From Cupriavidus necator A5-1 (lineage in GTDB: Bacteria > Pseudomonadota > Gammaproteobacteria > Burkholderiales > Burkholderiaceae): a stretch of 64,000 nucleotides of DNA. Shown piece by piece: positions 21,649 through 30,097 of this stretch (positions are counted from its first letter, which is position 1; the number at the start of each line of letters is the position of its first letter). The notes beneath the pieces are model-generated. The model was not told the origin of the DNA. It searched no databases and was given only the letters and a program-made list of their open reading frames with translations. A program made the position numbers and the translations under genes. The stretch spans positions 3,038,001 to 3,102,000 of the forward strand of contig NZ_JQLI01000008.1 in NCBI RefSeq assembly GCF_000744095.1. Direction: 5' to 3'.

Positions 21649-23193
21649 TCAGCCGGCAAACCTGGTGCGCAGCTTGTGCTTCTCCACCTTGCCGGACGGC
21701 GTTCGCGGCAACGCATCGAGAAAGCGCACGTGGCGCGGCACCTTGTAGCCGGCCAGCTGTGCCTTGCAGTGGGCGATGACCTGGGCTTCGTCCAGCGTGG
21801 CGCCCGGGCGCAGCACCACCAGCGCCATGCCGACCTCGCCCCAGCGCGCATCGGCGGTGCCGATCACCGCGGCCTCGGCCACGCCGGGGAGCTGGAACAG
21901 CACGTTCTCGACCTCGGCGGGATAGACGTTCTCGCCGCCCGAAATGAACATGTCCTTGGCTCGATCGACGATGTAGTAGTCGCCCTCCCCGTCGCGATAC
22001 GCGATATCGCCGGAATGCAGCCAGCCGTCGCGGATCGCGGCAGCCGTCGCTTCCGGCAGGTTCCAGTAGCCCGGCGTCACGCCGGGGCCCTTGATCAGCA
22101 GTTCTCCACGCTCGCCAGGCCCCAGGTCCACGCCCTGCGCATCGACGATGCGCGTCAGCATCGACCCGACCGGCTTGCCAATGGTCCCGATCTTGCGGCG
22201 CGCGGTTTCCTCGTCGCAGACGAACACCGTCGGGCCCGTCTCGGTCATGCCGAAGCCGAAGCAGATGGTCACGCCCTTGGCCAGGTAGGCTTCCAGCAGC
22301 GGCTTCGGCACCGGCGAGCCGCCCGCGGACATATTGCGCACGCCGCCGAAATCCGCCTGCGCAAAGCGCGGGTGCTGGCTCAGGAACAGGTACACGGCGG
22401 GCACCGCAAAGAACATCGTGATGCCCTGGCCGGAGGCCCGGTCGAGCCTGTCGAGCACCACCTGCGGCTCGAACTGGCGCATGATGTGCACCGTGCCGCC
22501 AGCATGCAGCACCGGGTTGGCATACAGGTTCAGCCCGCCGGTATGGAAGAACGGCAGCACGCTGAGGAACACGTCGTCGCGCGTGATCTTGTTGGCCAGC
22601 ATGGCGTTGACGGCATTGAAGAACACCATGCCATAGGTCTGGATCACGCCCTTGGGCTTGCCGGTAGTACCGGAGGTGTAGAGCAGGTGCCAGACCTCGG
22701 ACTCGTCGCGGCACGGCATCTCGATGATGCGGCCGGAAGCGGCATCGAGCACCGCCTCGTACTCGGTCCAGCCGCCGGGCACGTCGGCGGCCTCGTCATC
22801 GGCCAGGTGCAGCACCGCTCGCAGCGGCACGGCGCGCGCCAGCTCCGCCGCCACGGCGAGGAAGCCGTCGCCGGCCACCAGCACTTCGGGTGTGCAGTCC
22901 TGTAGGATCGGCAGCAGTTCCGCCGCCGGCAGGCGCCAGTTCAGGCAGACCATCACCATGCCGGCCTTGGCGCAGCCATACAGCATTTCGAAGTAGTCCG
23001 AGCTGTTGTGCGCCAGCACCGCGACACGCGTCCCCGGGGCGAGGTGCAAACCCTCGGTCAGGTATTCGGCGAAGCGGCCGGCGCGCTCGTCGAAATGGCG
23101 ATAGGTGACATGGCGGCCGGTCTCGACGTCCACCAGTGCGACCTTGTCGGGAAAGTGCTGCGCGTTCTTGTGCAGCCAGTCGATGACGTACAT
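21649..23193 (-). CDS. Acyl-CoA synthetase (AMP-forming)
   Basis: ANL-superfamily ligase of 514 residues that activates a carboxylic acid to its CoA thioester. The AMP/phosphate loop is LLYTSGTTGKPKGVI, the adenylation motif is FGFGMTETGP, the hinge region reads HSGDIAYRDGEGDYYIVDRAKDMF, and the C-terminal Lys is in PRTPSGKVEKHKLR. All catalytic motifs are complete. It follows livM after 16 bp and is probably co-transcribed with the importer, so the imported compound is likely activated by this enzyme; whether that is an aliphatic or aromatic acid cannot be told. Confidence 0.92.
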   Translation of the reverse strand: MYVIDWLHKNAQHFPDKVALVDVETGRHVTYRHFDERAGRFAEYLTEGLHLAPGTRVAVLAHNSSDYFEMLYGCAKAGMVMVCLNWRLPAAELLPILQDCTPEVLVAGDGFLAVAAELARAVPLRAVLHLADDEAADVPGGWTEYEAVLDAASGRIIEMPCRDESEVWHLLYTSGTTGKPKGVIQTYGMVFFNAVNAMLANKITRDDVFLSVLPFFHTGGLNLYANPVLHAGGTVHIMRQFEPQVVLDRLDRASGQGITMFFAVPAVYLFLSQHPRFAQADFGGVRNMSAGGSPVPKPLLEAYLAKGVTICFGFGMTETGPTVFVCDEETARRKIGTIGKPVGSMLTRIVDAQGVDLGPGERGELLIKGPGVTPGYWNLPEATAAAIRDGWLHSGDIAYRDGEGDYYIVDRAKDMFISGGENVYPAEVENVLFQLPGVAEAAVIGTADARWGEVGMALVVLRPGATLDEAQVIAHCKAQLAGYKVPRHVRFLDALPRTPSGKVEKHKLRTRFAG

Positions 23194-23209
23194 GCGCGAG
23201 CTCCGCTGC

Positions 23210-24286
23210 TCAGGTTGCCACGTCCTGCACGGTGTTGTTGCCGCGCAGCCGTCCTACCACGCCTTGAGGGAAATAGTAGACGCTCAGGATAAACAGCAGG
23301 CCCAGCCACAACAGCCAGCGGTCCGGATGCAGCAGCGAGGACAGCAGCGGCAGCGCCGAGGTGGCGTCGCTGGCAAGCTTCATCACGTCCTGCAGGTAGG
23401 TCTGCGCCACCAGGAACAGCACCGTGCCGATCACCGCGCCGTAGAGGGTGCCCATGCCGCCGATCACCACGATCAGCAGGATATCGACCATGATCTCGAA
23501 CGACAGCGAGGTGTCCGGTCCGTTATAGCGCAGCCACAGCGCCATCAGCACGCCGGCCAATGTGGCGAACATCGCAGAGAGCACCGTCGACACCGTGCGG
23601 TAGACCACAGTACGGTAGCCGATGGCCTCGGCGCGGAAGTCGTTCTCGCGGATCGCCTGCAGCACGCGCCCGAAGGGCGAATTGACGATGCGCAGCAGCA
23701 CCAGGAACAGCACCAGCGCGCCGGCGAACACCAGGTAGTAGCTCAGCAGCTTGCCGGTCAGCGGCACGCCGAGCCACTCGGCATCGCCCAGCGAGAAGCC
23801 CGGCCGCAGCACCTCGGGCACCTTGAAGGTCAGCCCGTCCTCGCCGCCGGTCCATTCCGACAGCTGCGACACCAGCGTGCCAAAGGCGGTCGCCACCGCC
23901 AGCGTGATCATGGCGAAGAAGATCGCGCGCACCCGCAGCGAGAACAGCCCGATCAGGAAGGCCAGCAGCGCCGATACCGCGAGCGCGCCCACAGTGCCGG
24001 CGAGCAGCGCGCCCCAACCCGGCTCCATGCGCGACATTGCGATCGCCACGCCATAGCCGCCGATGCCGAAGAACATGGTGTGGGCGAAGGAAACGATGCC
24101 GGTATAGCCCAGTAGCAGGTCATAGCTGGCCACCAGCACCACGAAGATGCAGATCTTGGCCGCCATGTTCAGCGCACGCGCACCGGGGAACGCAAACGGG
24201 GCGCACGCCAGCGCCACCAGGATCAGCAGCAGGATCACGGTCAGCACGCGGCTGCGCGGCAGGTCGCCGGAGAGAAGTCGGAGCAT
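23210..24286 (-). CDS. livM: Branched-chain-type ABC transporter permease LivM
   Basis: Inner-membrane permease of a Liv/HAAT-type importer. It has about ten hydrophobic segments and the family landmarks NMAAKICIFVVLVASYDLLLGYTG, SFAHTMFFGIGGY and the loop RAIRENDFRAEAIGYR (here QAIRENDFRAEAIGYR) that contacts the ATPase. The length of 358 is normal. It lies 16 bp after livH. Liv-type systems in this position, with CoA ligase and enoyl-CoA hydratase, often import aromatic or dicarboxylic acids rather than amino acids. Confidence 0.92.
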   Translation of the reverse strand: MLRLLSGDLPRSRVLTVILLLILVALACAPFAFPGARALNMAAKICIFVVLVASYDLLLGYTGIVSFAHTMFFGIGGYGVAIAMSRMEPGWGALLAGTVGALAVSALLAFLIGLFSLRVRAIFFAMITLAVATAFGTLVSQLSEWTGGEDGLTFKVPEVLRPGFSLGDAEWLGVPLTGKLLSYYLVFAGALVLFLVLLRIVNSPFGRVLQAIRENDFRAEAIGYRTVVYRTVSTVLSAMFATLAGVLMALWLRYNGPDTSLSFEIMVDILLIVVIGGMGTLYGAVIGTVLFLVAQTYLQDVMKLASDATSALPLLSSLLHPDRWLLWLGLLFILSVYYFPQGVVGRLRGNNTVQDVAT

Positions 24287-24302
24287 GGTCGTGTCCCTTC
24301 CG

Positions 24303-25328
24303 TTAGCGCCGCGCCACCGGGAACAGCCCTTGTGGGCGCCACAGCAGGATCAGCATCATCAGCAGGATGTTGGAGAACAGGGCAACCTTGGGGAACAGGA
24401 AGCCGGTGTAGTTGGCCATCAGCCCTACCAGCAGCGCGCCGACGAAGCAACCGGTGGTCGAACCCAGGCCGCCGATGATGATCACGATAAAGATCAGCAC
24501 GTTGACCTGCGCGCCGATCGCCGCGGTGATGTTTTGCTGATACAGACCCCACAGCACGCCGCCCAGCCCGGCAAGCCCGGCGCCCACGACGAACACGCCG
24601 ATAAACAGCCGCCGGATGCGGTAGCCGAGCGCCTCCACCATCTCGCGGTTCTCCACGCCCGCGCGGATCAGCAGGCCGATGCGGGTGCGGTTGAGCAACA
24701 GCAGCATGGCGATGAAGATCACCAGCCCGAGCGCCATTGCGATCAGCCGGTATTTCTCGATGGCGGCGTCGCCCAGCAGCACCGCGCCGCGGAAGGTGGT
24801 GGGCACCTGCAGCGCGATGGTTTCTGGGCCCCAGATCGCCTTGATCAGTTGCTCGGCCACGATCATGCCGCCCATCGTGATCAGGATCTGCTTCAGGTGC
24901 TGGCCGTAGACTGGGCGGACCACCACGCGTTCGAAGAAGAGTCCGACTGCGCCGGCGGCGACCATCGCGGCCACGATCGCCAGGGCAAACACCGACAGGT
25001 TCAGCGCCAGGTTGTCGGCCTCGACCCAGCCTGCCAGTGGCAGCAGCACCGAGGCAGCAACATATGCGCCAAGCGCGATGAAGGCGCCGTGGCCGAAGTT
25101 GAGGACGTCCATCAGGCCGAATACCAGTGTCAGGCCGGACGAGACCACGAAGATGATCATGCCCATTGCCAGGCCGGCGACGGTCAGCGTGAGCCAGGTC
25201 GAGGGGCTGCCTATTAGCGGGTAGGCCAGCAGCATCAGCAATGGCGCCAGTGCCAGCGGTGTCCAGTCGAGGCGGACCTTCGGCAGGTCGGCCGGGGTGG
25301 CGCTTGATAGGGTCGTTGATGTTGTCAT
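24303..25328 (-). CDS. livH: Branched-chain-type ABC transporter permease LivH
   Basis: Second inner-membrane permease of the Liv-type importer (341 residues). Typical motifs are SGLTLVFGLMDVLNFGHGAF near the N-terminus and the EAA-like loop RAGVENREMVEALGYRIRR. A 40-residue N-terminus precedes the first membrane segment. A REP-like repeat of about 130 bp separates it from livF, so expression from here may be lower than for the upstream genes. Confidence 0.92.
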   Translation of the reverse strand: MTTSTTLSSATPADLPKVRLDWTPLALAPLLMLLAYPLIGSPSTWLTLTVAGLAMGMIIFVVSSGLTLVFGLMDVLNFGHGAFIALGAYVAASVLLPLAGWVEADNLALNLSVFALAIVAAMVAAGAVGLFFERVVVRPVYGQHLKQILITMGGMIVAEQLIKAIWGPETIALQVPTTFRGAVLLGDAAIEKYRLIAMALGLVIFIAMLLLLNRTRIGLLIRAGVENREMVEALGYRIRRLFIGVFVVGAGLAGLGGVLWGLYQQNITAAIGAQVNVLIFIVIIIGGLGSTTGCFVGALLVGLMANYTGFLFPKVALFSNILLMMLILLWRPQGLFPVARR

Positions 25329-25366
25329 GTGTCTCGTCCTGCCGCGGGCGTAACGTCCCGCGCGCT

Positions 25367-25499
25367 GTGTGCTCCCTCTTCCGCTAGCGGGAGAGGGTTG
25401 GGGTGAGGGCCGGGCGTATCGACAAAGTAATGCCTGTCGGTATGCCAGTTCCTGCCCTCCCCCCTGCCCCTCTCCCGCAAGCGGGAAAGGGGAGCAAAC
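25367..25499. repeat. REP-like palindromic pair (REPIN-like), long form
   Basis: Two inverted hairpin-forming units: CTCCCTCTTCCGC with GCGGGAGAGGGTTGGGGTGA, and about 60 bp later CCCCTCTCCCGC with GCGGGAAAGGGGAGCAAAC. The outer ends (GTGTGCTCCC and GGGAGCAAAC) are near-inverted copies and equal the ends of the short palindrome near 15.65 kb. The arrangement resembles REPINs, which are mobilised by RAYT-type transposases encoded elsewhere. It interrupts an operon between livF and livH. Confidence 0.7.
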
Positions 25500-25523
25500 A
25501 ATCGGTCTCGCTGATCGTCTTCG

Positions 25524-26264
25524 CTACTGGTGCGCGGCCAGCGACAGCCCCAACAGCTTCTGCTGCAGGGACTCGTCGTCAGCCAGCGCCGCCATCGAGC
25601 CCGTATGCACCGTCCGCCCATCATCCATCACCGCCACCGTATCCCCCACCGACTTCGCCATATTGAAGTTCTGCTCCACCAGCAGGATCGACACCTCGGT
25701 CTGCTTCAGCTCGCGAAACACGTGGATCATGTTCTGGATAATGGCCGGCGCCAGCCCCTTGGTCGGCTCGTCCACGATCAGCAGCTTGCGCGGCTCGATG
25801 ATGGCGCGCGCCACCGACAGCATCTGCTTCTGCCCGCCCGACAGCACGCCGGCGCGCTGGTGCCAGAAGGTCTTCAGCGCCGGGAACATGCGGAACACCC
25901 AGTCCAGCCGGCGCTCGTCGATGGCGCCCGTGCGCGCGGCCAGCCGCATGTTCTCCGCCACGGTCAGGTCGGAAAACACGCTCATGTTCTCCGGCACGTA
26001 GGCGATGCCCGCCTGCGCGATCGCGGGCGTGCTGTGGCGCGTGATGTCGGCGCCGTCGAACGTCACCGTGCCGGCGCTGGCCTGCCACAGGCCCATGATG
26101 GTGCGCAGCGTGGTGGTCTTGCCGGCGCCGTTGCGCCCCAGCAGCATGGTCACGCCGCCGCGCGGCACGTCAAAACTGACGCCGTGCAGGATGTGGTACG
26201 GGCCGATGTGGGTCTGCACGCCCTGCAGCCGCAGGATGGGCGCCGCGTTCTGTGGCTCAGCCAT
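25524..26264 (-). CDS. livF: Branched-chain-type ABC transporter ATPase LivF
   Basis: ATPase of the Liv-type importer (246 residues). Walker A is LGRNGAGKTTTLRTIMG, the signature is LSGGQKQMLSVARAI and Walker B is LLIVDEPTKGLAP. The GIAYVPENMSVFSDLTVAENM stretch is characteristic of LivF rather than LivG. The start was set at the ATG that overlaps the end of livG by 8 bp; the open frame upstream lies inside livG. Confidence 0.93.
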   Translation of the reverse strand: MAEPQNAAPILRLQGVQTHIGPYHILHGVSFDVPRGGVTMLLGRNGAGKTTTLRTIMGLWQASAGTVTFDGADITRHSTPAIAQAGIAYVPENMSVFSDLTVAENMRLAARTGAIDERRLDWVFRMFPALKTFWHQRAGVLSGGQKQMLSVARAIIEPRKLLIVDEPTKGLAPAIIQNMIHVFRELKQTEVSILLVEQNFNMAKSVGDTVAVMDDGRTVHTGSMAALADDESLQQKLLGLSLAAHQ

Positions 26265-27120
26265 GGTTGCCCTCCTCTTCCGCCATGCCCAGGTAGGCCT
26301 GCTGCACCACCGGCGAGGCAATCACCTCCGCCGGGTCGCCATCGGCCACCAGCGTGCCGTTGTGCAGCACGATGATGCGGTCGGCCAGCGAGCGCACCAC
26401 GTCCATCTTGTGCTCGACCAGCAGCACGGTCTTGCTGCGGTCCTGGCGGATCTCGCGGATCAGGTCCAGGATCACCGGCACTTCGTCCACGCTCATGCCT
26501 GCCGTGGGCTCGTCGAACATGAATACGCGCGGCTGCAGCGCCAGCAGGATGCCGACCTCCAGCTTGCGCTGGTCGCCATGCGGGAGCGAGGCTACCGTCA
26601 GGTGCTGCTTGCCCGCCAGCGCCACGCGCTCCAGGATCGCCAGCGCCTGCGCGCGCACGTCGCGGTGGCTGGTCCACATCGAGAACAGGTCGATGCCGCG
26701 CTGCTGGCGCGCCTGCACCGCCAGCCGCACGTTCTCCAGTACGGACAGTTGCGGGAACAGGCTGGTGAGCTGGAAGGCCCGCCCGATGCCGCGCCGGGTC
26801 TTCTGCGACACCGGCAGGCGCGTCAGGTCCTCGCCGTCGAGCAGGATCTGCCCGGCGGTAGGAGGCAACTGGCCAGAGATGAGGTTGAAGTACGTGGTCT
26901 TGCCCGCGCCATTGGGGCCGACGATGCAGGTCAGCTCGCCGGGCCGAAACGCGCACGACATCGCGTTGACGGCCACATGGCCGCCGAAGCGGATGGTCAG
27001 CTCGCGCGTTTCCAGTAACGGCTGCGCGCCGGCCGCGGCCGCGGTGCTGCCGCGCTGGCCGGCCGGCTGCGGTGGCACCGGCGCGGCCGCTGTGCGGGCG
27101 GAAGAAGCAGGCGCGTTCAT
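26257..27120 (-). CDS. livG: Branched-chain-type ABC transporter ATPase LivG
   Basis: Second ATPase of the Liv-type importer (287 residues). Walker A is VGPNGAGKTTYFNLISG, and the family-specific GIGRAFQLTSLFPQLSVLENVRLA and LPHGDQRKLEVGILLAL are present; note that the signature has LPHGDQRKLE in place of LSGGQ, as is common in LivG (usually LSYGEQR). An unusual Ala/Pro-rich N-terminus of about 35 residues precedes the ABC fold. Its ATG overlaps the substrate-binding-protein stop by one base (TGATG). Confidence 0.92.
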   Translation of the reverse strand: MNAPASSARTAAAPVPPQPAGQRGSTAAAAGAQPLLETRELTIRFGGHVAVNAMSCAFRPGELTCIVGPNGAGKTTYFNLISGQLPPTAGQILLDGEDLTRLPVSQKTRRGIGRAFQLTSLFPQLSVLENVRLAVQARQQRGIDLFSMWTSHRDVRAQALAILERVALAGKQHLTVASLPHGDQRKLEVGILLALQPRVFMFDEPTAGMSVDEVPVILDLIREIRQDRSKTVLLVEHKMDVVRSLADRIIVLHNGTLVADGDPAEVIASPVVQQAYLGMAEEEGNHG

Positions 27121-28307
27121 CAGCGGTGGTTGCGCACGGGCACGTTCATTTCCTCCGGCCGGATCTCGCGCACGAGTTCAGGCACGCCCCAGGCAAAGGC
27201 GGGATCGACCTTGATCTTAAAGTGGTACATCGACTGCATGGCCTGGTGGTCCTCCTTGCGGAAGGTCATCTTGCCCTTGGGCGTGTCGAACGACATCCCC
27301 TCCATCGCCATGATCAGCTTGTCGGTGCCGGTGTCGCCGTTGGTCTTCTTCAGCGCCTCGACCAGCGCGATGCCCGCGGTCATGCCGCCAGCGGTGAAGA
27401 AGTCAGGCGGCGACTTGAACTTGCTGTAGTGGTTGGACACCAGCCACTCGTTGGCCTTGTTCTTCGGGATGCCGAAGTAGTAGTACGTGGCCCCTTCCAT
27501 GCCCGGGAAGTTCTTGTAGCTGCTCATCGCCGGCAGGATGTTGCCGCCGGTGGCGATCTCGATGCCGTAGCGCTTGGGATCGAGATCGGCGATCTTGAAC
27601 GGGTTGCCGGCGCCGGCCCAGATGATGAAGATCACCTTGCGGCCGGGCTTGTCCTTGAGCGCATCGAACAGGCGCTGCGCGCCGGCGGTGAAGTCGGTGG
27701 TGTTGGTCGGCAGGTATTCCTCGTGGACGATCTTCGCGTTCTTCAGCGCGCCCTTGAACGCCTTGACGCCGTCGCGACCGAAGGCGTAGTCCTGTGCCAG
27801 CGTGGCGATTGTCACACCGGGCTTGTCCAGCGCCACGGCATTAGAGATCGCATCCTGCGACGAGTTGCGGCCGGTGCGGAAGATATAGCGGTTCCACTTG
27901 TCGCCGGTGATGGAGTCGGCGACGGCGGGCTCGACCAGCAGCACCTTCTTGTATTCCTCGGCCACCGGCAGCATCGCCAGCGCGGTGCCGGACGAGGTCG
28001 GGCCGACCGCAATATCGGCGCGGTCGTCGCTGTAGGCCGCGGCGAGCTGCGCCTTGGCGACGTCCGGCTTGCCCTGGGTGTCCTTCTCGATCACCACCAG
28101 CTTGTTGCCGTTGACTGTCATGGTGCCGTTGGTGGCGTATTCCAGCCCCATCATCAGGCCGGTCTGGGTCTGCTTGGCGTAGGCCTCGAGCGCGCCGGTC
28201 TTGTCGTAGACGTGGGCGATGCGGATGTCCTTGGCCAGTGCGGTGCCGGCGGCGAGCAGCGCGGCGGCCATGACCAGGGCGCGTACGGCGTGAGTGTTGC
28301 GTTGCAT
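27120..28307 (-). CDS. Liv-type periplasmic substrate-binding protein
   Basis: Periplasmic receptor of the importer (395 residues). A Sec signal peptide (AVRALVMAAALLAAGTALAK) is followed by the type-I binding fold: DIRIAHVYDKTGALEAYAKQ, VGPTSSGTALAML and a distinctive AGNPFKIADLDPKRYGIEI. It is not closely like the leucine-binding protein LivJ/K by eye, and binding proteins of this subgroup often serve aromatic or other carboxylates. The ATG lies inside a longer open frame; it was chosen because the signal peptide starts there. It heads the importer genes and is 77 bp from the enoyl-CoA hydratase gene. Confidence 0.88.
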   Translation of the reverse strand: MQRNTHAVRALVMAAALLAAGTALAKDIRIAHVYDKTGALEAYAKQTQTGLMMGLEYATNGTMTVNGNKLVVIEKDTQGKPDVAKAQLAAAYSDDRADIAVGPTSSGTALAMLPVAEEYKKVLLVEPAVADSITGDKWNRYIFRTGRNSSQDAISNAVALDKPGVTIATLAQDYAFGRDGVKAFKGALKNAKIVHEEYLPTNTTDFTAGAQRLFDALKDKPGRKVIFIIWAGAGNPFKIADLDPKRYGIEIATGGNILPAMSSYKNFPGMEGATYYYFGIPKNKANEWLVSNHYSKFKSPPDFFTAGGMTAGIALVEALKKTNGDTGTDKLIMAMEGMSFDTPKGKMTFRKEDHQAMQSMYHFKIKVDPAFAWGVPELVREIRPEEMNVPVRNHR

Positions 28308-28383
28308 TGCTGTCTCCTCGATTCGGTCTCGTTTGTGTTTGTAGAGCTGAAACCTGCTGCAACTGCGTGGGGGTGTTGCTTTG

Positions 28384-29166
28384 CTATTCGCGCGCGCGGC
28401 CGGCAAGGAAGCGCCGCATGCCTTCGGCGGTATCGGCAGTGGCCACCTGCGCGACGAAAGCCGCGCGCTCGCACTCCAGTGCTGCGGCCAGCGCGTCGAG
28501 ATCCCAGCGCAGCAATGCGCGCGTGTGCGCGACGCTGCCGGGCACCTTGGCCGCGATACCGCGTGCCAGCGCGATAGCCTCGGCCTCTGCCGAGCCCGGC
28601 GCCGCCAGCGCGGCCGCGATGCCTTGCGTGAGCGCGTCGGGCGCGGCCACGATCGTATTGTTCAGCTGCCAGGCACGTGCTCGCGGCGTGCCGACCAGTT
28701 GCGGCAGCATCGCCGTCCAGCCGCCGTCCGGGCTGAAGCCGACCACGGTGTAGAACGGCGCGATGCGCGCATCCTGTGCCAGCACCGCCATGTCGCACGC
28801 CAGCACGAGGCCGAGCGAGCCACCGGTGAGCCAGCCTTCCACCGCCGCCACCATCGGGCAGCGCAGCGCGGCAATGCGCAGGATCGACCGGTTCAGCAGC
28901 GCCAGCAGCCGGCCCGCATATTCCGCAATGCCATCACCCTGGTCGGCAAAGGCGGCCACATCGCCGCCGGTCGAGAAGTTCGGTCCCGCATGGGTCAGCA
29001 CCGCCACGCGGATCGACGGGTCGGCCTCGATCTGGTCCAGCGCGCCGAGCAGCGCCACCAGCAACTCGGGCACCAGGCTGTTGTGCCGCCGGGGCCGGTT
29101 CAGGCGCAGCAGCGCCACGCAGTCGGTGCGCTCCAGCAGGACCAGCGGCTCGGCGTGCGCGCTCAT
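28384..29166 (-). CDS. Enoyl-CoA hydratase/isomerase family protein
   Basis: Crotonase-fold enzyme of 260 residues. The oxyanion-hole regions are RPRRHNSLVPELL with GPNFSTGGDVAAF, and VEGWLTGGSLGLVLACD; the catalytic region APFYTVVGFSPDGGWTAMLP has Asp at the second acidic position. The family is broad, so hydratase versus isomerase cannot be settled. Its ATG overlaps the stop of the TetR gene by 4 bp (ATGA). Together with the CoA ligase and the tandem hot-dog protein it supplies beta-oxidation-like steps. Confidence 0.87.
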   Translation of the reverse strand: MSAHAEPLVLLERTDCVALLRLNRPRRHNSLVPELLVALLGALDQIEADPSIRVAVLTHAGPNFSTGGDVAAFADQGDGIAEYAGRLLALLNRSILRIAALRCPMVAAVEGWLTGGSLGLVLACDMAVLAQDARIAPFYTVVGFSPDGGWTAMLPQLVGTPRARAWQLNNTIVAAPDALTQGIAAALAAPGSAEAEAIALARGIAAKVPGSVAHTRALLRWDLDALAAALECERAAFVAQVATADTAEGMRRFLAGRARE

Positions 29167-29810
29167 CGCGGCTGCAGGCCGTGCGAGATCAGGTCGAAGG
29201 CGGTATCGACCACCTTCTCCATGGATGCAGGCCGCTTCCAGCGCGCATAGCGCATGCCCAGGAAGTTGCTGATGCCGATCAGGCACCAGGCGCGCACCTC
29301 GGCATCGCCGGGGACGATCTCGCCCTGCTCTTCGGCGCGCTCGAGGCGCCGGCTGTAGAGCTCGGCAAAAACCTGGAAATAGCTGCTGTAGATGGTCTCG
29401 TCCACCGAGTAGGAATCGAGCACGATCCGGTACAGGTTCTTGTGGCGCGAAACGAAAGAGAGGAAAGCCTTCAGGCCGAGGCGCTCGGCCTCCATCTGGC
29501 TGGCGGCGTTGGCCACGTGCTTGCGCAGGTGCGCGCGCACCAGCTCGAGCATATGGGCGACCAGCGCGCGGAAGATGTCTTCCTTGTCCTTGAAGTACAG
29601 GTAGAAGGTGCCCATCGCCACCTTGGCTTCCTGCGTGATTTCGGAGATCGATGCGGCGTAGTAGCCTTTCTCGCCGAACACTTTCTCGGCGGCGCGCAGC
29701 AGGGCTTCGCGGGTCTTCTGGCCGCGCGCGGTCTTGGGCGGGCAGATGGCGCCGGCCAAGCCGGGTTCGCGGACTTCGCCAGTCTCGCCAGTTTCGGTCT
29801 GGGACATCAT
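29163..29810 (-). CDS. TetR-family regulator of the ligase/importer cluster
   Basis: One-component repressor (215 residues). The N-terminal helix-turn-helix is clear: TREALLRAAEKVFGEKGYYAASISEITQ followed by VAMGTFYLYFKDKEDIF. The C-terminal ligand domain is helical and not closely recognisable. The gene is first in the cluster and overlaps the enoyl-CoA hydratase gene by 4 bp, so it probably regulates its own operon in response to the acid or its CoA ester. Two adjacent ATG codons are possible starts. Confidence 0.9.
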   Translation of the reverse strand: MMSQTETGETGEVREPGLAGAICPPKTARGQKTREALLRAAEKVFGEKGYYAASISEITQEAKVAMGTFYLYFKDKEDIFRALVAHMLELVRAHLRKHVANAASQMEAERLGLKAFLSFVSRHKNLYRIVLDSYSVDETIYSSYFQVFAELYSRRLERAEEQGEIVPGDAEVRAWCLIGISNFLGMRYARWKRPASMEKVVDTAFDLISHGLQPR

Positions 29811-30097
29811 GTCTCCGGTGGCGCTGTGCGCCTTGTCATTGGAATGCCAGCCGCTTCATGTCCTGCAGGCGGCCGGTTACCTCGGTCCCGCTCTCGGCAA
29901 GTACCTCCTCCGCACCTGCCGCCGCCTTTGCATCACTGCCTGGAATCGCTATGCAGGCAAAACCTGATATCTGATTCATGTTTCATCGTATAAATTCACC
30001 ACGAAGGATGTCAATAGGGATCACCCTCCACCGGGGCAGGTTGTCCGCGTGGCATCCAGGGCACTTTCCCCGACCAACCGCCAGGAGACACCCTTCG
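29811..30097. promoter_or_regulatory. Divergent promoter region, TetR operon and hydrolase
   Basis: Intergenic region between the divergent TetR gene and the alpha/beta hydrolase. An AT-rich block near 29960-30000 (TTCATCGTATAAATTCACC on the plus strand) is the only promoter-like part. A TetR operator would be expected here, but I could not define a convincing palindrome. Confidence 0.45.
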
